From assembly GCF_900100045.1 (NCBI RefSeq), contig NZ_FNEA01000009.1:1-64000 (forward strand): a stretch of DNA of 64,000 nucleotides. The letters run 5' to 3'. This DNA comes from Paracoccus denitrificans. GTDB lineage: Bacteria; Pseudomonadota; Alphaproteobacteria; Rhodobacterales; Rhodobacteraceae. Shown here piece after piece: positions 1 through 7,930 of this stretch. Positions within the stretch are counted from its first letter, which is position 1. Each line of letters begins with the position of its first letter. A model generated the notes under the pieces. It was given only the letters and a program-made list of their open reading frames with translations, was not told the origin of the DNA and ran no database searches. Made by a program: the position numbers and the translations under genes.

Positions 1-683
1 AAGCCGGTGGTGAACTGCGAAAACAAGGTGCTGCCGATGCCGATGATGACGGCTAGCACGAGAACCTTGATACCGCTGGAGACGACATTGCCCAGCACGC
101 GCTCGGCCATGAAGGCGGTCTTGCCGAAAAGCCCGAAGGGGATCAGCACGAAGCCCGCGAGCGTGGTCAGCTTGAACTCGATCAGGGTGACGAAGAGCTG
201 CACGGCGAGGATGAAGAAGGCGAGGATCACCAGCGCCCAGGCGAAGAACAGGCAGAGGATCTGGATCAGGTTCTCGAACACCGCGACCCAGCCCATCAGG
301 TCGGAGATGGATTCCAGGAGCGGCCGTCCGGCATCGAGCCCGGTCTGGGCGACGCGGCCGGGGCGCATGAGATCGGCGGCGGTGAAGCCGGTGCCGGAGG
401 CCATGAGCCCGAGACCGGCGAAACTGTCGAAGACGATGCGCGCGAGACTGTTCCAGTTGGTGATCAGCCAGGCGAAGACGCCGACGAAGATGGTCTTCTT
501 CACCAGCCGGGCCAGAATATCGTCCTCGGCGCCCCAGGCCCAGAACAGGGCGGCCAGCGTCACGTCGATGACGATCAGCGTGGTGGCGATGAAGGCGACC
601 TCGCCGCCCAGAAGACCGAAGCCGCTGTCGATATAGCTGGTGAAGACCGCCAGGAAATTGTCGATGACGCCGGATCCGCCCAT
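1..683 (-). CDS. trbL: TrbL, conjugative transfer inner-membrane protein (3' end outside window)
   Basis: Partial gene of 227 visible codons, reading off the left edge. It begins MGGSGVIDNF at 683 and encodes several long hydrophobic segments (for example IATTLIVIDVTLAALFWAW and WALVILAFFILAVQLFV). This is typical of TrbL/VirB6-like polytopic proteins of the mating-pair-formation (type IV secretion) channel in the inner membrane. It starts 7 bases after the stop of the small trbK-like gene and follows trbJ, the normal trbJ-K-L order. The rest of the cluster (trbF, trbG, trbI) would be expected to the left, outside the window. Confidence 0.93.
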   Translation of the reverse strand, partial: MGGSGVIDNFLAVFTSYIDSGFGLLGGEVAFIATTLIVIDVTLAALFWAWGAEDDILARLVKKTIFVGVFAWLITNWNSLARIVFDSFAGLGLMASGTGFTAADLMRPGRVAQTGLDAGRPLLESISDLMGWVAVFENLIQILCLFFAWALVILAFFILAVQLFVTLIEFKLTTLAGFVLIPFGLFGKTAFMAERVLGNVVSSGIKVLVLAVIIGIGSTLFSQFTTG

Positions 684-690
684 GTTCCTG

Positions 691-978
691 CTATTCCTCG
701 CTGCTCGAGGTTGCGGCCGATTGCGCCGGCGTCCGGCCGAGAAACCGGTCGCGGGTCTCGGCCCAGATGCGCAGGCACTCGGCATCTTCCGCCGCAGCCG
801 CGCCCATCCGCTGGCAGCGGCGCTGCCCCTCGCGCAGCGGATCTTCCGGCTGCGATTGACTCTGCCGACCGGGCAGGGGCGGCAGATCGCCGGCCCGTTC
901 CATGCGGATCAGCGTCACGGTCATGACGATCGCCAGGAACAGGATGGCAATGAGCCGGACCATCGCCTTGCCCTCCAT
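691..978 (-). CDS. TrbK-alt-like putative entry-exclusion protein
   Basis: A 95-residue protein with one N-terminal hydrophobic segment (about residues 6-22, VRLIAILFLAIVMTVTLI), then a polar region carrying two Cys residues (RRCQRMG and DAECLRIW). Size, topology and position between trbJ and trbL match the alternative TrbK family, thought to block redundant mating with cells that already hold the element. The start at 978 is supported by a GAGGAGG ribosome site upstream. The function is inferred from family and position; no specific catalytic motif is present. Confidence 0.8.
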   Translation of the reverse strand: MEGKAMVRLIAILFLAIVMTVTLIRMERAGDLPPLPGRQSQSQPEDPLREGQRRCQRMGAAAAEDAECLRIWAETRDRFLGRTPAQSAATSSSEE

Positions 979-998
979 GATGGTGCCTCCTCGGGCTT

Positions 999-1799
999 TC
1001 AGTCGTTGAACATCCGGGCATTGCCGGGCTGGTAGCCGGCGCCGGGTGTCAGAAACCGTTCGCGCTGGATGCGGCCCTGTTCGGCCGCCGCCGAGCGCTC
1101 GGCCTCGCTCAGTGCCTCGGCCCGGCCGGTGGCGGCGAGGAGCGCGGTGAGGTCGGACAGTTGCTGCGATTGCAGGGCCAGCAACTGGTTGCCGGCCTGG
1201 CTGGCCTGCAAGGCGCCGTCAGCATTCTGGCTCTGCTCGACCAGCGCGGCCATCTCGGCCCGCTGCGCCTCGATGTTGTTGGTGACGCCGGACTGGACGC
1301 GCATGGCGTCCTGAAGCCCGCCCATGGTGTTGCTCCAGCGCGTCCGGGCATCGGCCAGCAGTTGCTGCTCGGATGTCGAGAGATCCGGCGTGCCGTATTC
1401 CCGCTCGAAAGCCTGATCGACCTCCTGCACCTCGAAGGCGATGTTCTGGGCCTCGTCGAGCAACTGCTGGGTGCGGGTGACGTTCTGCTGCAATTGCTGC
1501 AGCGAGCTATGCGGCAGGCTGGCGAGATCGCGGGCCTGGTTGATCAGCATCTGCGCCTCGTTCTGCAGCGAGGCGATCTGGTTGTTGATCTGCTCCAGCG
1601 ACCTGGCGGCGGTCAGCAGGTTCTCGGCATGGTTGGTCGGGTCGTAGACGATGCGGCCGAAGCCACCGAAGAAAGCATGCGCCGGGGTTGTCAGGAGAGG
1701 GGCCAGTGCCAGCGGTGTCGCCAGCGCAAGGGCCAGTGCGGTCGTGCTGGCAATGGCGCGAATGTGGCGACGCATGGTGACTGTTGTGCTGCGCGTCAT
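999..1799 (-). CDS. trbJ: TrbJ, conjugative transfer protein
   Basis: A 266-residue protein with an N-terminal signal peptide that probably ends at AHA near residue 42. The mature part is a long helical, Gln/Glu-rich region (SLEQINNQIASLQNEAQ and later LLALQSQQLSDL), likely coiled coil. This fits TrbJ/VirB5-like proteins, exported minor components of the mating pilus. The first codon overlaps the trbE stop by 4 bases (ATGA), showing translational coupling. An internal Met at residue 9 is an alternative start. Confidence 0.92.
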   Translation of the reverse strand: MTRSTTVTMRRHIRAIASTTALALALATPLALAPLLTTPAHAFFGGFGRIVYDPTNHAENLLTAARSLEQINNQIASLQNEAQMLINQARDLASLPHSSLQQLQQNVTRTQQLLDEAQNIAFEVQEVDQAFEREYGTPDLSTSEQQLLADARTRWSNTMGGLQDAMRVQSGVTNNIEAQRAEMAALVEQSQNADGALQASQAGNQLLALQSQQLSDLTALLAATGRAEALSEAERSAAAEQGRIQRERFLTPGAGYQPGNARMFND

Positions 1800-4429
1800 G
1801 GCGCGGTCTCCTCTTCTTCTCTTTCTGCGGGGATGGATGCGGCTTTGGTGCCGTCGAGGTCGATCTCGCCATCGTCAGGCCCGGTCTCCCGGTCAAGGGA
1901 CCCGACATCGACAGGTGCCATGCCGCACTGAGCACGTGCTGTTTCTGAACCGAACAGTACAGATTCGAGCATGTCGGCGTCCTCCGGCGCCAGATTAGCA
2001 AGATCCGGAATCAGCTCGGCGGCCCAATCGACGCTGCGGTCGCGCAGCCAGGCGGCCAGAAACCCCTCGCGCCCGTGTTCGGCGAGGATCGCCGCGATCC
2101 TTGCCTGATCGGACTTGGACGATACCGCGCAAAGCGCGAGGCCGACCTCGGAAAGCCCCAGCTCGAAGAGCCGGTTGCCGCGTCGGGACTGGCAGTAATA
2201 GTCCCGTTTCGGCGTGGCCCGCGCCAGAATCTCGATCTGGCGGTCGTTGAGGCCGAAGCGGCGATAGATGGCGGTGATCTGCGGCTCGATGGCGCGCTCG
2301 TTGGGCAGCAGCAGCCGGGTCGGGCAGCTCTCGATGATCGCCGGCGCGATGGCAGAGTTGTCGATGTCGCTGAGACTTTGCGTGGCGAAGATCACCGAGG
2401 CGTTCTTCTTCCGCAGCGTCTTCAGCCATTCGCGAAGCTGTCCGGAAAATCCCTCGTCGTCCAGTGCCAGCCAGCCCTCGTCGATGATCAGCAGCGTCGG
2501 GCGGCCGTCGAGCCGGTCGCCGATGCGGTGGAACAGATAGGACAGCACCGCCGGTGCAGCGCCGGTGCCGACCAGTCCTTCGATCTCGAAGGCTTGTACC
2601 GAGGCCGAGCCGAGATGTTCCGCCTCGGCATCGAGCAGCCGGCCATAAGGGCCGCCGATGCAATAGGGGCGCAGCGCCTGCTTCAGCTCATTGGATTGCA
2701 GCAAGACCGCGAGGCCGGTGATGGTGCGCTCTCCGACTGGCGCAGAGGCCAGCGAGGTCAGCGCCGTCCAGAGATGGTCCTTGACCTCCGGGGTGACGGC
2801 GATCCCCTCGCGGCCGAGGATGGCCGCAATCCAGTCGGCGGCCCAGGCGCGTTCGGCGGACTCATGGATACGAGCCAGCGGCTGCAGCGAGACCGAATCC
2901 TCGTCACCCTCGCTCAGCCCGCCGCCGAGATCGTGCCAGTCGCCGCCCATGGCCAGCGCCACAGCGCGAATGCTGCCGCCGAAATCGAAGGCGAAGACCT
3001 GCGGTCCCTCGTAGCGGCGGAACTGCAGCGCCATCAGCGCCAGCAGCACGGATTTGCCCGCGCCGGTCGGCCCGACCACCAGCGTATGGCCGACATCGCC
3101 GACATGCAGCGAGAAGCGGAACGGCGTCGCGCCTTCGGTTTTGCCATAGAAGAGCGGCGGCGCATCGAAATGCGTGTCCCGTTCGTCGCCGGCCCAGACG
3201 GCCGAGAGCGGGATCATATGGGCGAGGTTCAGCGTCGAGACCGGCGGCTGGCGCACATTGGCATAGGCGTGTCCCGGTAAGCTGCCGAGCCAGGCGTCGA
3301 CCGCATTGACCGTCTCCACCATCACGGTGAAGTCGCGTCCCTGCACGATCTTCTCGACCAGCCGCAGCTTCTCGTCGGCGATGCGGGCGTCTTCGTCCCA
3401 GACGGTGATCGTCGCGGTGACATAACCCATGCCGGCGACGTCGGCACCGAGTTCCTGCAGCGCCAGATCGGCATCATTCGCCTTGTTGGCAGCATCGGTG
3501 TCGACCAGCGCCGAGGGCTCGCTGGTCATCACCTCCTTCAGGATCGCGGCGATGCTCTTGCGCTTGGCGAACCACTGCCGGCGGATCCTGGTCAGCAGTC
3601 GCGTGGCGTCCGTCTTGTCGATGAGGATGGCCCGCGTCGACCAACGGTAGGGAAAGGCGATGCGGTTCAACTCGTCGAGAATCCCGGGCGTGGTGGCGGT
3701 GGGAAAGCCGGTGATGGTCAGCACCCGCAAGTGCTGCTTGCCCAACCGTGGCTCCAGCCCGCCGGTCAGCGACTGGTCGGAGAGCAGGGCGTCGAGATGC
3801 ATCGGCACCTCGGGCACGCGAACACGCTGCCGGTTTGTGGAAATGGTCGAATGCAGGTAGGTCAGGGTCTCGCCATCGTCGAGCCAGGCGCATTCCGGCA
3901 TGAAGCCGTCCAGCAGCGCCAACACCCGGTCGCTGCGGTCGATAAAGCCGCGCAGCAGTTCCCACGGGTTCATGCCGGATGTCTCGCGACCTTCGTAGAG
4001 CCAACTCTCGGCGCGGGCCGCCTCCTCGGCGGGGGGCAGCCAGAGCAGGGTGAGAAAATAATCCGAGACGAAATGGCTGCCCGCCTGTTCGAAATCGGCT
4101 TTCCGCTCGGCATCGACCAGCGCCGAGGCCGGATCGGGGAAGCGGCTCTCGGGATAGCTGGAATCCTCGCGACGCTGCGCCTCGACGAAGATCGCCCAGC
4201 CGGAACCCAGGCGGCGGAAAGCATTGTTGAGCCGCCCCGCCACCGCGACCAGTTCGGCGGCGACGGCGGAATCCAGATCCGGTCCGCGGAACTTCGCCGT
4301 GCGCTGGAACGAACCGTCCTTGTTCAGCACCACGCCCGGCGCGATCAGCGCCGCCCAGGGCAGGTAATCGGCGAGGCGGGAAGCGTTGCGGCGATACTCG
4401 GCGAGATTCATCATGGTTTTCGCCCTCAC
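1796..4429 (-). CDS. trbE: TrbE, VirB4-type conjugative ATPase
   Basis: A large VirB4/CagE-type ATPase that powers assembly and DNA transfer by the type IV secretion channel. If read from the GTG at 4429 it has 877 residues. The Walker A GPTGAGKS lies near residues 453-460 and a Walker B TLLIIDEGW near 640, followed by LREWLKTLRKKNASVIFATQ. The first four residues after the GTG look atypical; ATG at 4414 or 4411 (MMNLAEYRR or MNLAEYRR) agrees better with family starts. An acidic tail (EREEEETAP) extends the C terminus. The GTG overlaps the trbD stop. Confidence 0.96.
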   Translation of the reverse strand: MRAKTMMNLAEYRRNASRLADYLPWAALIAPGVVLNKDGSFQRTAKFRGPDLDSAVAAELVAVAGRLNNAFRRLGSGWAIFVEAQRREDSSYPESRFPDPASALVDAERKADFEQAGSHFVSDYFLTLLWLPPAEEAARAESWLYEGRETSGMNPWELLRGFIDRSDRVLALLDGFMPECAWLDDGETLTYLHSTISTNRQRVRVPEVPMHLDALLSDQSLTGGLEPRLGKQHLRVLTITGFPTATTPGILDELNRIAFPYRWSTRAILIDKTDATRLLTRIRRQWFAKRKSIAAILKEVMTSEPSALVDTDAANKANDADLALQELGADVAGMGYVTATITVWDEDARIADEKLRLVEKIVQGRDFTVMVETVNAVDAWLGSLPGHAYANVRQPPVSTLNLAHMIPLSAVWAGDERDTHFDAPPLFYGKTEGATPFRFSLHVGDVGHTLVVGPTGAGKSVLLALMALQFRRYEGPQVFAFDFGGSIRAVALAMGGDWHDLGGGLSEGDEDSVSLQPLARIHESAERAWAADWIAAILGREGIAVTPEVKDHLWTALTSLASAPVGERTITGLAVLLQSNELKQALRPYCIGGPYGRLLDAEAEHLGSASVQAFEIEGLVGTGAAPAVLSYLFHRIGDRLDGRPTLLIIDEGWLALDDEGFSGQLREWLKTLRKKNASVIFATQSLSDIDNSAIAPAIIESCPTRLLLPNERAIEPQITAIYRRFGLNDRQIEILARATPKRDYYCQSRRGNRLFELGLSEVGLALCAVSSKSDQARIAAILAEHGREGFLAAWLRDRSVDWAAELIPDLANLAPEDADMLESVLFGSETARAQCGMAPVDVGSLDRETGPDDGEIDLDGTKAASIPAEREEEETAP

Positions 4430-4707
4430 ACCGCGAGATGGCCGGGGATGCGCAGATGGCGCCGCCCGACCTCGACGAAGAGCGGATCGCGCTTCGCCGC
4501 CCAGACGGCGGCGAGATGCCCGACAGCCCAGATCAGGATCCCGGCGAGCCAGAGCTGGAGGCCGAGGCCGACCGCCCCGGCCAGTGTGCCGTTGAGGATG
4601 GCGACGGAGCGCGACGCCCCACCGAGCAGGATCGGCTCGGTCAGGGCGCGATGGACCGGAACGGAGAAGCCGGGCACCGTGTCGAGGACCTCGAAACTCA
4701 CCGCCAT
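4426..4707 (-). CDS. trbD: TrbD, conjugative transfer membrane protein
   Basis: A 93-residue protein, MAVSFEVLDTVPGFSVPVHR..., with a hydrophobic block near residues 37-70 that can form one or two membrane segments, then a basic end (KRDPLFVEVGRRHLR). Sequence pattern, length and position between trbC and trbE identify TrbD/VirB3. VirB3-like proteins accompany the VirB4-like ATPase at the inner membrane. The ATG overlaps the trbC stop by one base (TGATG). Confidence 0.9.
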   Translation of the reverse strand: MAVSFEVLDTVPGFSVPVHRALTEPILLGGASRSVAILNGTLAGAVGLGLQLWLAGILIWAVGHLAAVWAAKRDPLFVEVGRRHLRIPGHLAV

Positions 4708-5036
4708 CAGACCAGCGCCCCGCCGCCGAAGCTGAAGAACGACAAGAAGAACGAACTGGCCGCGAAGGCGATGGAGATGCCGAAGACGATCTGGATCAGC
4801 CGGCGGAAGCCGCCGCCGGTATCGCCGAAGGCCAGGGTCAGCCCGGTGACGATGATGATGATCACCGCGACGATCTTGGCCACCGGCCCCTCGACGGAAT
4901 CGAGGATGGATTGCAGCGGCGCCTCCCAAGGCATCGAGGAGCCGGCGGCATGGGCAGTCGGTGCAAGGACGAGGCTGGTCCAGACGAATATGGCGGCGAT
5001 TGCGACATGATGACGGATGCGGAGGGCATGGATCAT
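4707..5036 (-). CDS. trbC: TrbC, pilin-like conjugative transfer protein
   Basis: A 109-residue prepilin-like protein. It has an N-terminal signal segment (residues about 8-30, ending APTAHA), a short loop, and two hydrophobic helices (about 53-70 and 81-102) flanking GDTGGGFRRL. This is the standard architecture of TrbC/VirB2 pilins, the major subunit of the mating pilus. Its start (5034-5036) overlaps the trbB stop (ATGA), so it is translated as part of the trb operon. Confidence 0.92.
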   Translation of the reverse strand: MIHALRIRHHVAIAAIFVWTSLVLAPTAHAAGSSMPWEAPLQSILDSVEGPVAKIVAVIIIIVTGLTLAFGDTGGGFRRLIQIVFGISIAFAASSFFLSFFSFGGGALV

Positions 5037-6037
5037 TCGGGTTCTCCAGTATTTTCTGCAATGTGCGTGTCGGTGTCGGGAATGACCGGGGCGATGCGGT
5101 AGTCGCCGTCCGGACCGAGCCCGTTGATTCGGACGAGTTCGGTGAGGTGGCGATTGCTGCCGCGTCCGGACAACACCGCGACGAGATCGACGGTCTCGGC
5201 GATCAGGGCACGGGGCACGGTGATCACGGCTTCCTGGATCAGCTGTTCGAGGCGGCGCAGCGCCCCGATCCCCGATCCGGCATGGATCGTGCCGATGCCG
5301 CCTGGATGGCCGGTACCCCAGGCCTTCAGCAGATCCAGCGCCTCGGCGCCGCGCACCTCGCCGATCGGGATGCGGTCGGGGCGCAGGCGCAGCGAGGAAC
5401 GCACCAGATCGGACAGGGTGGCGACGCCGTCCTTGGTGCGCATGGCGACGAGGTTCGGCGCCGCGCATTGCAGCTCGCGGGTGTCCTCGATGACGACGAC
5501 CCGGTCCTGCGTCTTCGCCACCTCGGCCAGCAGCGCATTGGTCAGCGTGGTCTTGCCGGTGGAGGTGCCGCCGGCGACGAGGATGTTGGCGCGGGTGGCG
5601 ACACCGAGCCGCAGTGCCTCGGCCTGCATCCGTGTCATGATCCCGGCGGCGACGTAATCGTCCAAAGTGAACACCGCGACGGCAGGCTTGCGGATGGCGA
5701 AGGCCGGGGCGACGACCACCGGCGGCAGCAGCCCCTCGAAGCGCTCGCCGGTCTCGGGCAGTTCGGCGGAGACGCGCGGGGACCGGGCATGGACCTCCAC
5801 ACCGACATGATGCGCCACCAGCCGGATGATGCGCTCGCCATCGGCTGGGGACAGGACCTGGCCGGTTTCCGCCAGCCCGTCGCGCAGCCGGTCGATCCAG
5901 ATTCTACCGTCCGGGTTCAGCATCACCTCGACGATGCCCGGATCCCGCAAGAGGGCGGAGATAGCAGGCCCCAGCGCGGTGCGGAGCATGCGGGCGCCGC
6001 GCTCCACCATTGCCTCGATGTGGTCCGAACCTGCCAT
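5033..6037 (-). CDS. trbB: TrbB, VirB11-type secretion ATPase
   Basis: A 334-residue hexameric-type secretion ATPase of the VirB11 family that energises pilus assembly and transfer. Visible motifs in order are Walker [10 protein letters not shown] (residues 156-164), the Asp box VVIEDTREL, the Walker B-like region RIPIGEVRG and the His box [15 protein letters not shown]. An open frame continues 64 codons upstream, but that part is low-complexity Arg/Pro/Ser sequence. Homologous sequence starts at [10 protein letters not shown], so the start at 6037 was chosen. It is the first trb gene; the coupling-protein gene traG usually found upstream is absent here. Confidence 0.95.
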   Translation of the reverse strand: MAGSDHIEAMVERGARMLRTALGPAISALLRDPGIVEVMLNPDGRIWIDRLRDGLAETGQVLSPADGERIIRLVAHHVGVEVHARSPRVSAELPETGERFEGLLPPVVVAPAFAIRKPAVAVFTLDDYVAAGIMTRMQAEALRLGVATRANILVAGGTSTGKTTLTNALLAEVAKTQDRVVVIEDTRELQCAAPNLVAMRTKDGVATLSDLVRSSLRLRPDRIPIGEVRGAEALDLLKAWGTGHPGGIGTIHAGSGIGALRRLEQLIQEAVITVPRALIAETVDLVAVLSGRGSNRHLTELVRINGLGPDGDYRIAPVIPDTDTHIAENTGEPE

Positions 6038-6225
6038 CCCGTCCCCCGTTCCACCGGGGCGGCGAGAGAAAGGCCCCGGATGGGGTCGACTAAGAGAGCC
6101 TCGAAACGCAGCCGCGCAACAGCTATCTCCTGGAAATCGCAACGGATCGTAGGGGAGCGAAAAAATACAGGAAGCCTGCGGCCCGGCTGCCTGACATATG
6201 ATGGAAAGCCGTCTCCCCGAACGAC

Positions 6226-7113
6226 TCACGTTCCCGATTTCAATGCCTCCAGAAAGGTTTGCAGCGCCGGGTTGCCATTATCAGGATGCCAGCAGGCGAT
6301 ATAGCCGATCCGGGTTGCGCCGTTGCCGTCATGCACCGGTCGGAACACGGCCCCGAGCCCGGTCAGGCCGCTCGCGCATTCGCATTGCAGGCTGATGCCC
6401 TCGCCTGCGCCGACCAGGCTGAGGATACTCTCGCGGCTCAGATGCAGGTTGGCGATCTCGGGCCCGTCCGATGGTGCGGCCAGCTTGGCGATCAGGATAT
6501 TGCGGATATCGGGTCCGGGATCCTGATGTGAGATCAGGAACCGTTCTCCCTTAAGATCGGACCAGTAGACGAAAGGCTTCTCGGCCAGCGGATGATCCTC
6601 GGGCAGGGCAACCATCAGGTGCTCGGTGCCGATCGCCATGGTGTTCAATACCGGACACCGATCCGGATCGCCGAGAATGACCGCCACATCGAGCTTGCCG
6701 GAATGCAGATCGGCCATCAGTTCGACGAAAGGCGCCTCGAGCAGGTCGAGGCCGATATCGGGATGGCTTTCGCGGAACCGGCGCAGGGCGAAGCGGAAGC
6801 TCCCGGATGACAGCGAGCGATAGAACCCCAGTGCGACACTGCCCCGGCGACCCTCCACTGCCGCCCGCGTTCGGTCGGTCAGTCGCTGGAAATCGTCCAG
6901 GATACGCCCGGCCATATCCGCGAAATCTTCGCCCACCGGCGTCAGCTTCGCTCCGGCGGTGGAGCGGTCGAACAGGGCGGTGCCGAGTTCCTCCTCGAGC
7001 TCACGGATCCGTCGGCTCACGATCGGCTGCTGGACCTCCAACTCCAGCGCTGCTGCGCTGAAACTACCGTTGCGGGCGGTGGCGACGACATAGCGGAGAT
7101 GGCGAAGGTCCAT
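6226..7113 (-). CDS. LysR-family transcriptional regulator at the head of the trb cluster
   Basis: A 295-residue LysR-type protein. Residues 1-60 hold the winged helix-turn-helix (MDLRHLRYVVATARNGSFSA... through QQPIVSRRIRELEEELG), followed by a substrate-binding domain with LMADLHSGKLDVAVILG and GAGEGISLQCE. It reads in the same direction as trbB, about 190 bases upstream, so it may regulate or be co-transcribed with the transfer genes. LysR genes accompany trb clusters in some alphaproteobacterial integrative elements (general knowledge). The effector is unknown. Confidence 0.88.
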   Translation of the reverse strand: MDLRHLRYVVATARNGSFSAAALELEVQQPIVSRRIRELEEELGTALFDRSTAGAKLTPVGEDFADMAGRILDDFQRLTDRTRAAVEGRRGSVALGFYRSLSSGSFRFALRRFRESHPDIGLDLLEAPFVELMADLHSGKLDVAVILGDPDRCPVLNTMAIGTEHLMVALPEDHPLAEKPFVYWSDLKGERFLISHQDPGPDIRNILIAKLAAPSDGPEIANLHLSRESILSLVGAGEGISLQCECASGLTGLGAVFRPVHDGNGATRIGYIACWHPDNGNPALQTFLEALKSGT

Positions 7114-7143
7114 GGCTGGCTATTCCTCCTTCCCAAAAGGTTA

Positions 7144-7365
7144 TTATGCTCGTTCTTGCTGGTGCGCCACCTGACCGAGTTCAGGAACGGCAGTAGCGAC
7201 AAAATCGAACACCACGCGCTTTGCGATCGGCGCTCGCTTGCGGATCACTTTGGCAATGACTTTTGGGGCAGAGGCGCATTTCCCACGCCAAACGCGCTTG
7301 CCATCACGGTGGATCGATACTGCCGTCTCTTTCATGGACACGTCCAGACCGATATACTCTTCCAT
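7144..7365 (-). pseudogene. IS110-family transposase, truncated N-terminal remnant
   Basis: The reading frame from 7365 begins MEEYIGLDVSMKETAVSIHR and continues to KRVVF. This is the N-terminal RuvC-like part of IS110 transposases, with the first catalytic Asp in GLDVS. After about 52 residues the family sequence (normally ETGPLS...) stops and unrelated codons follow to an early stop at 7144. About 250 residues of the enzyme, including the Ser domain, are missing, so the element is dead. Confidence 0.75.
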
Positions 7366-7563
7366 GGCTGCTCTCCATTCGATGTTTGGGCTCGGCGTCC
7401 AGTCGTAAGCCCATATCTCTATCCTATCCGGGAACAGCCACCCCCCAAAATACAACGGGATCAAGGGCGAATCGCTCCCGCGATTACCCCATGTGGATGC
7501 CCCCGCCCGACGGCATCTTGTATGCTATGATGGTTTGATCGGAACCGAGCGAGGGGCGCAATT

Positions 7564-7645
7564 ATGACGACGACGATCAGCATGCTGGCGATTGACCTGG
7601 CGAATCGCAGCTTTCAGGTCTGTGCGGTCGCAGCGGATGGGGCGT
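7564..7645 (+). pseudogene. Second IS110-family transposase fragment
   Basis: The first 27 codons read MTTTISMLAIDLANRSFQVC then AVAADGA, which is the start of a different IS110-subgroup transposase (first catalytic Asp in AIDLA). The similarity ends at about 7645 and the frame continues into unrelated sequence. The upstream stretch 7466-7563, ending in an AT-rich leader, looks like the usual end of such an element. With the opposite-strand remnant at 7144-7365 it marks a composite insertion and deletion scar. Confidence 0.65.
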
Positions 7646-7930
7646 GTGTGGATGTATATTACCCCGCCGGATTGCAACGTCCTGATCTGTTCTGGCTCGG
7701 AGTTCGCAATTGCGGACGTATATCCGGCTTCTTTGTGCGGCCCGATCCTTCGTCGCCGCGAGCCCCAATGGATTTCCGCGCGCTTTCTCCTCAATGCTCC
7801 CGAGGTATCGGCAAACGCCGTGCCGGTCCACACATCAAGTTCAGAAAGCGATGGGAGCGACCCTTTCACCATCCCCAGTCAGGTTGCTGCAATTACTTGA
7901 GCGGGACGACCTTCTTGATCATCGGCGACT
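7646..7930. other. Non-coding scar between IS remnants and efflux genes
   Basis: About 285 bases with no credible gene on either strand. Short open frames cross it, but none has a recognisable domain or a good ribosome site. It probably holds residues of the mobile-element rearrangement together with the 3' flank of the RND gene. Confidence 0.5.

Noticed and set aside
7525..7872. A 115-codon frame on the minus strand among the IS remnants
   Set aside because: No family resemblance, no ribosome site, and it overlaps the antisense of the IS110 fragment; probably chance.
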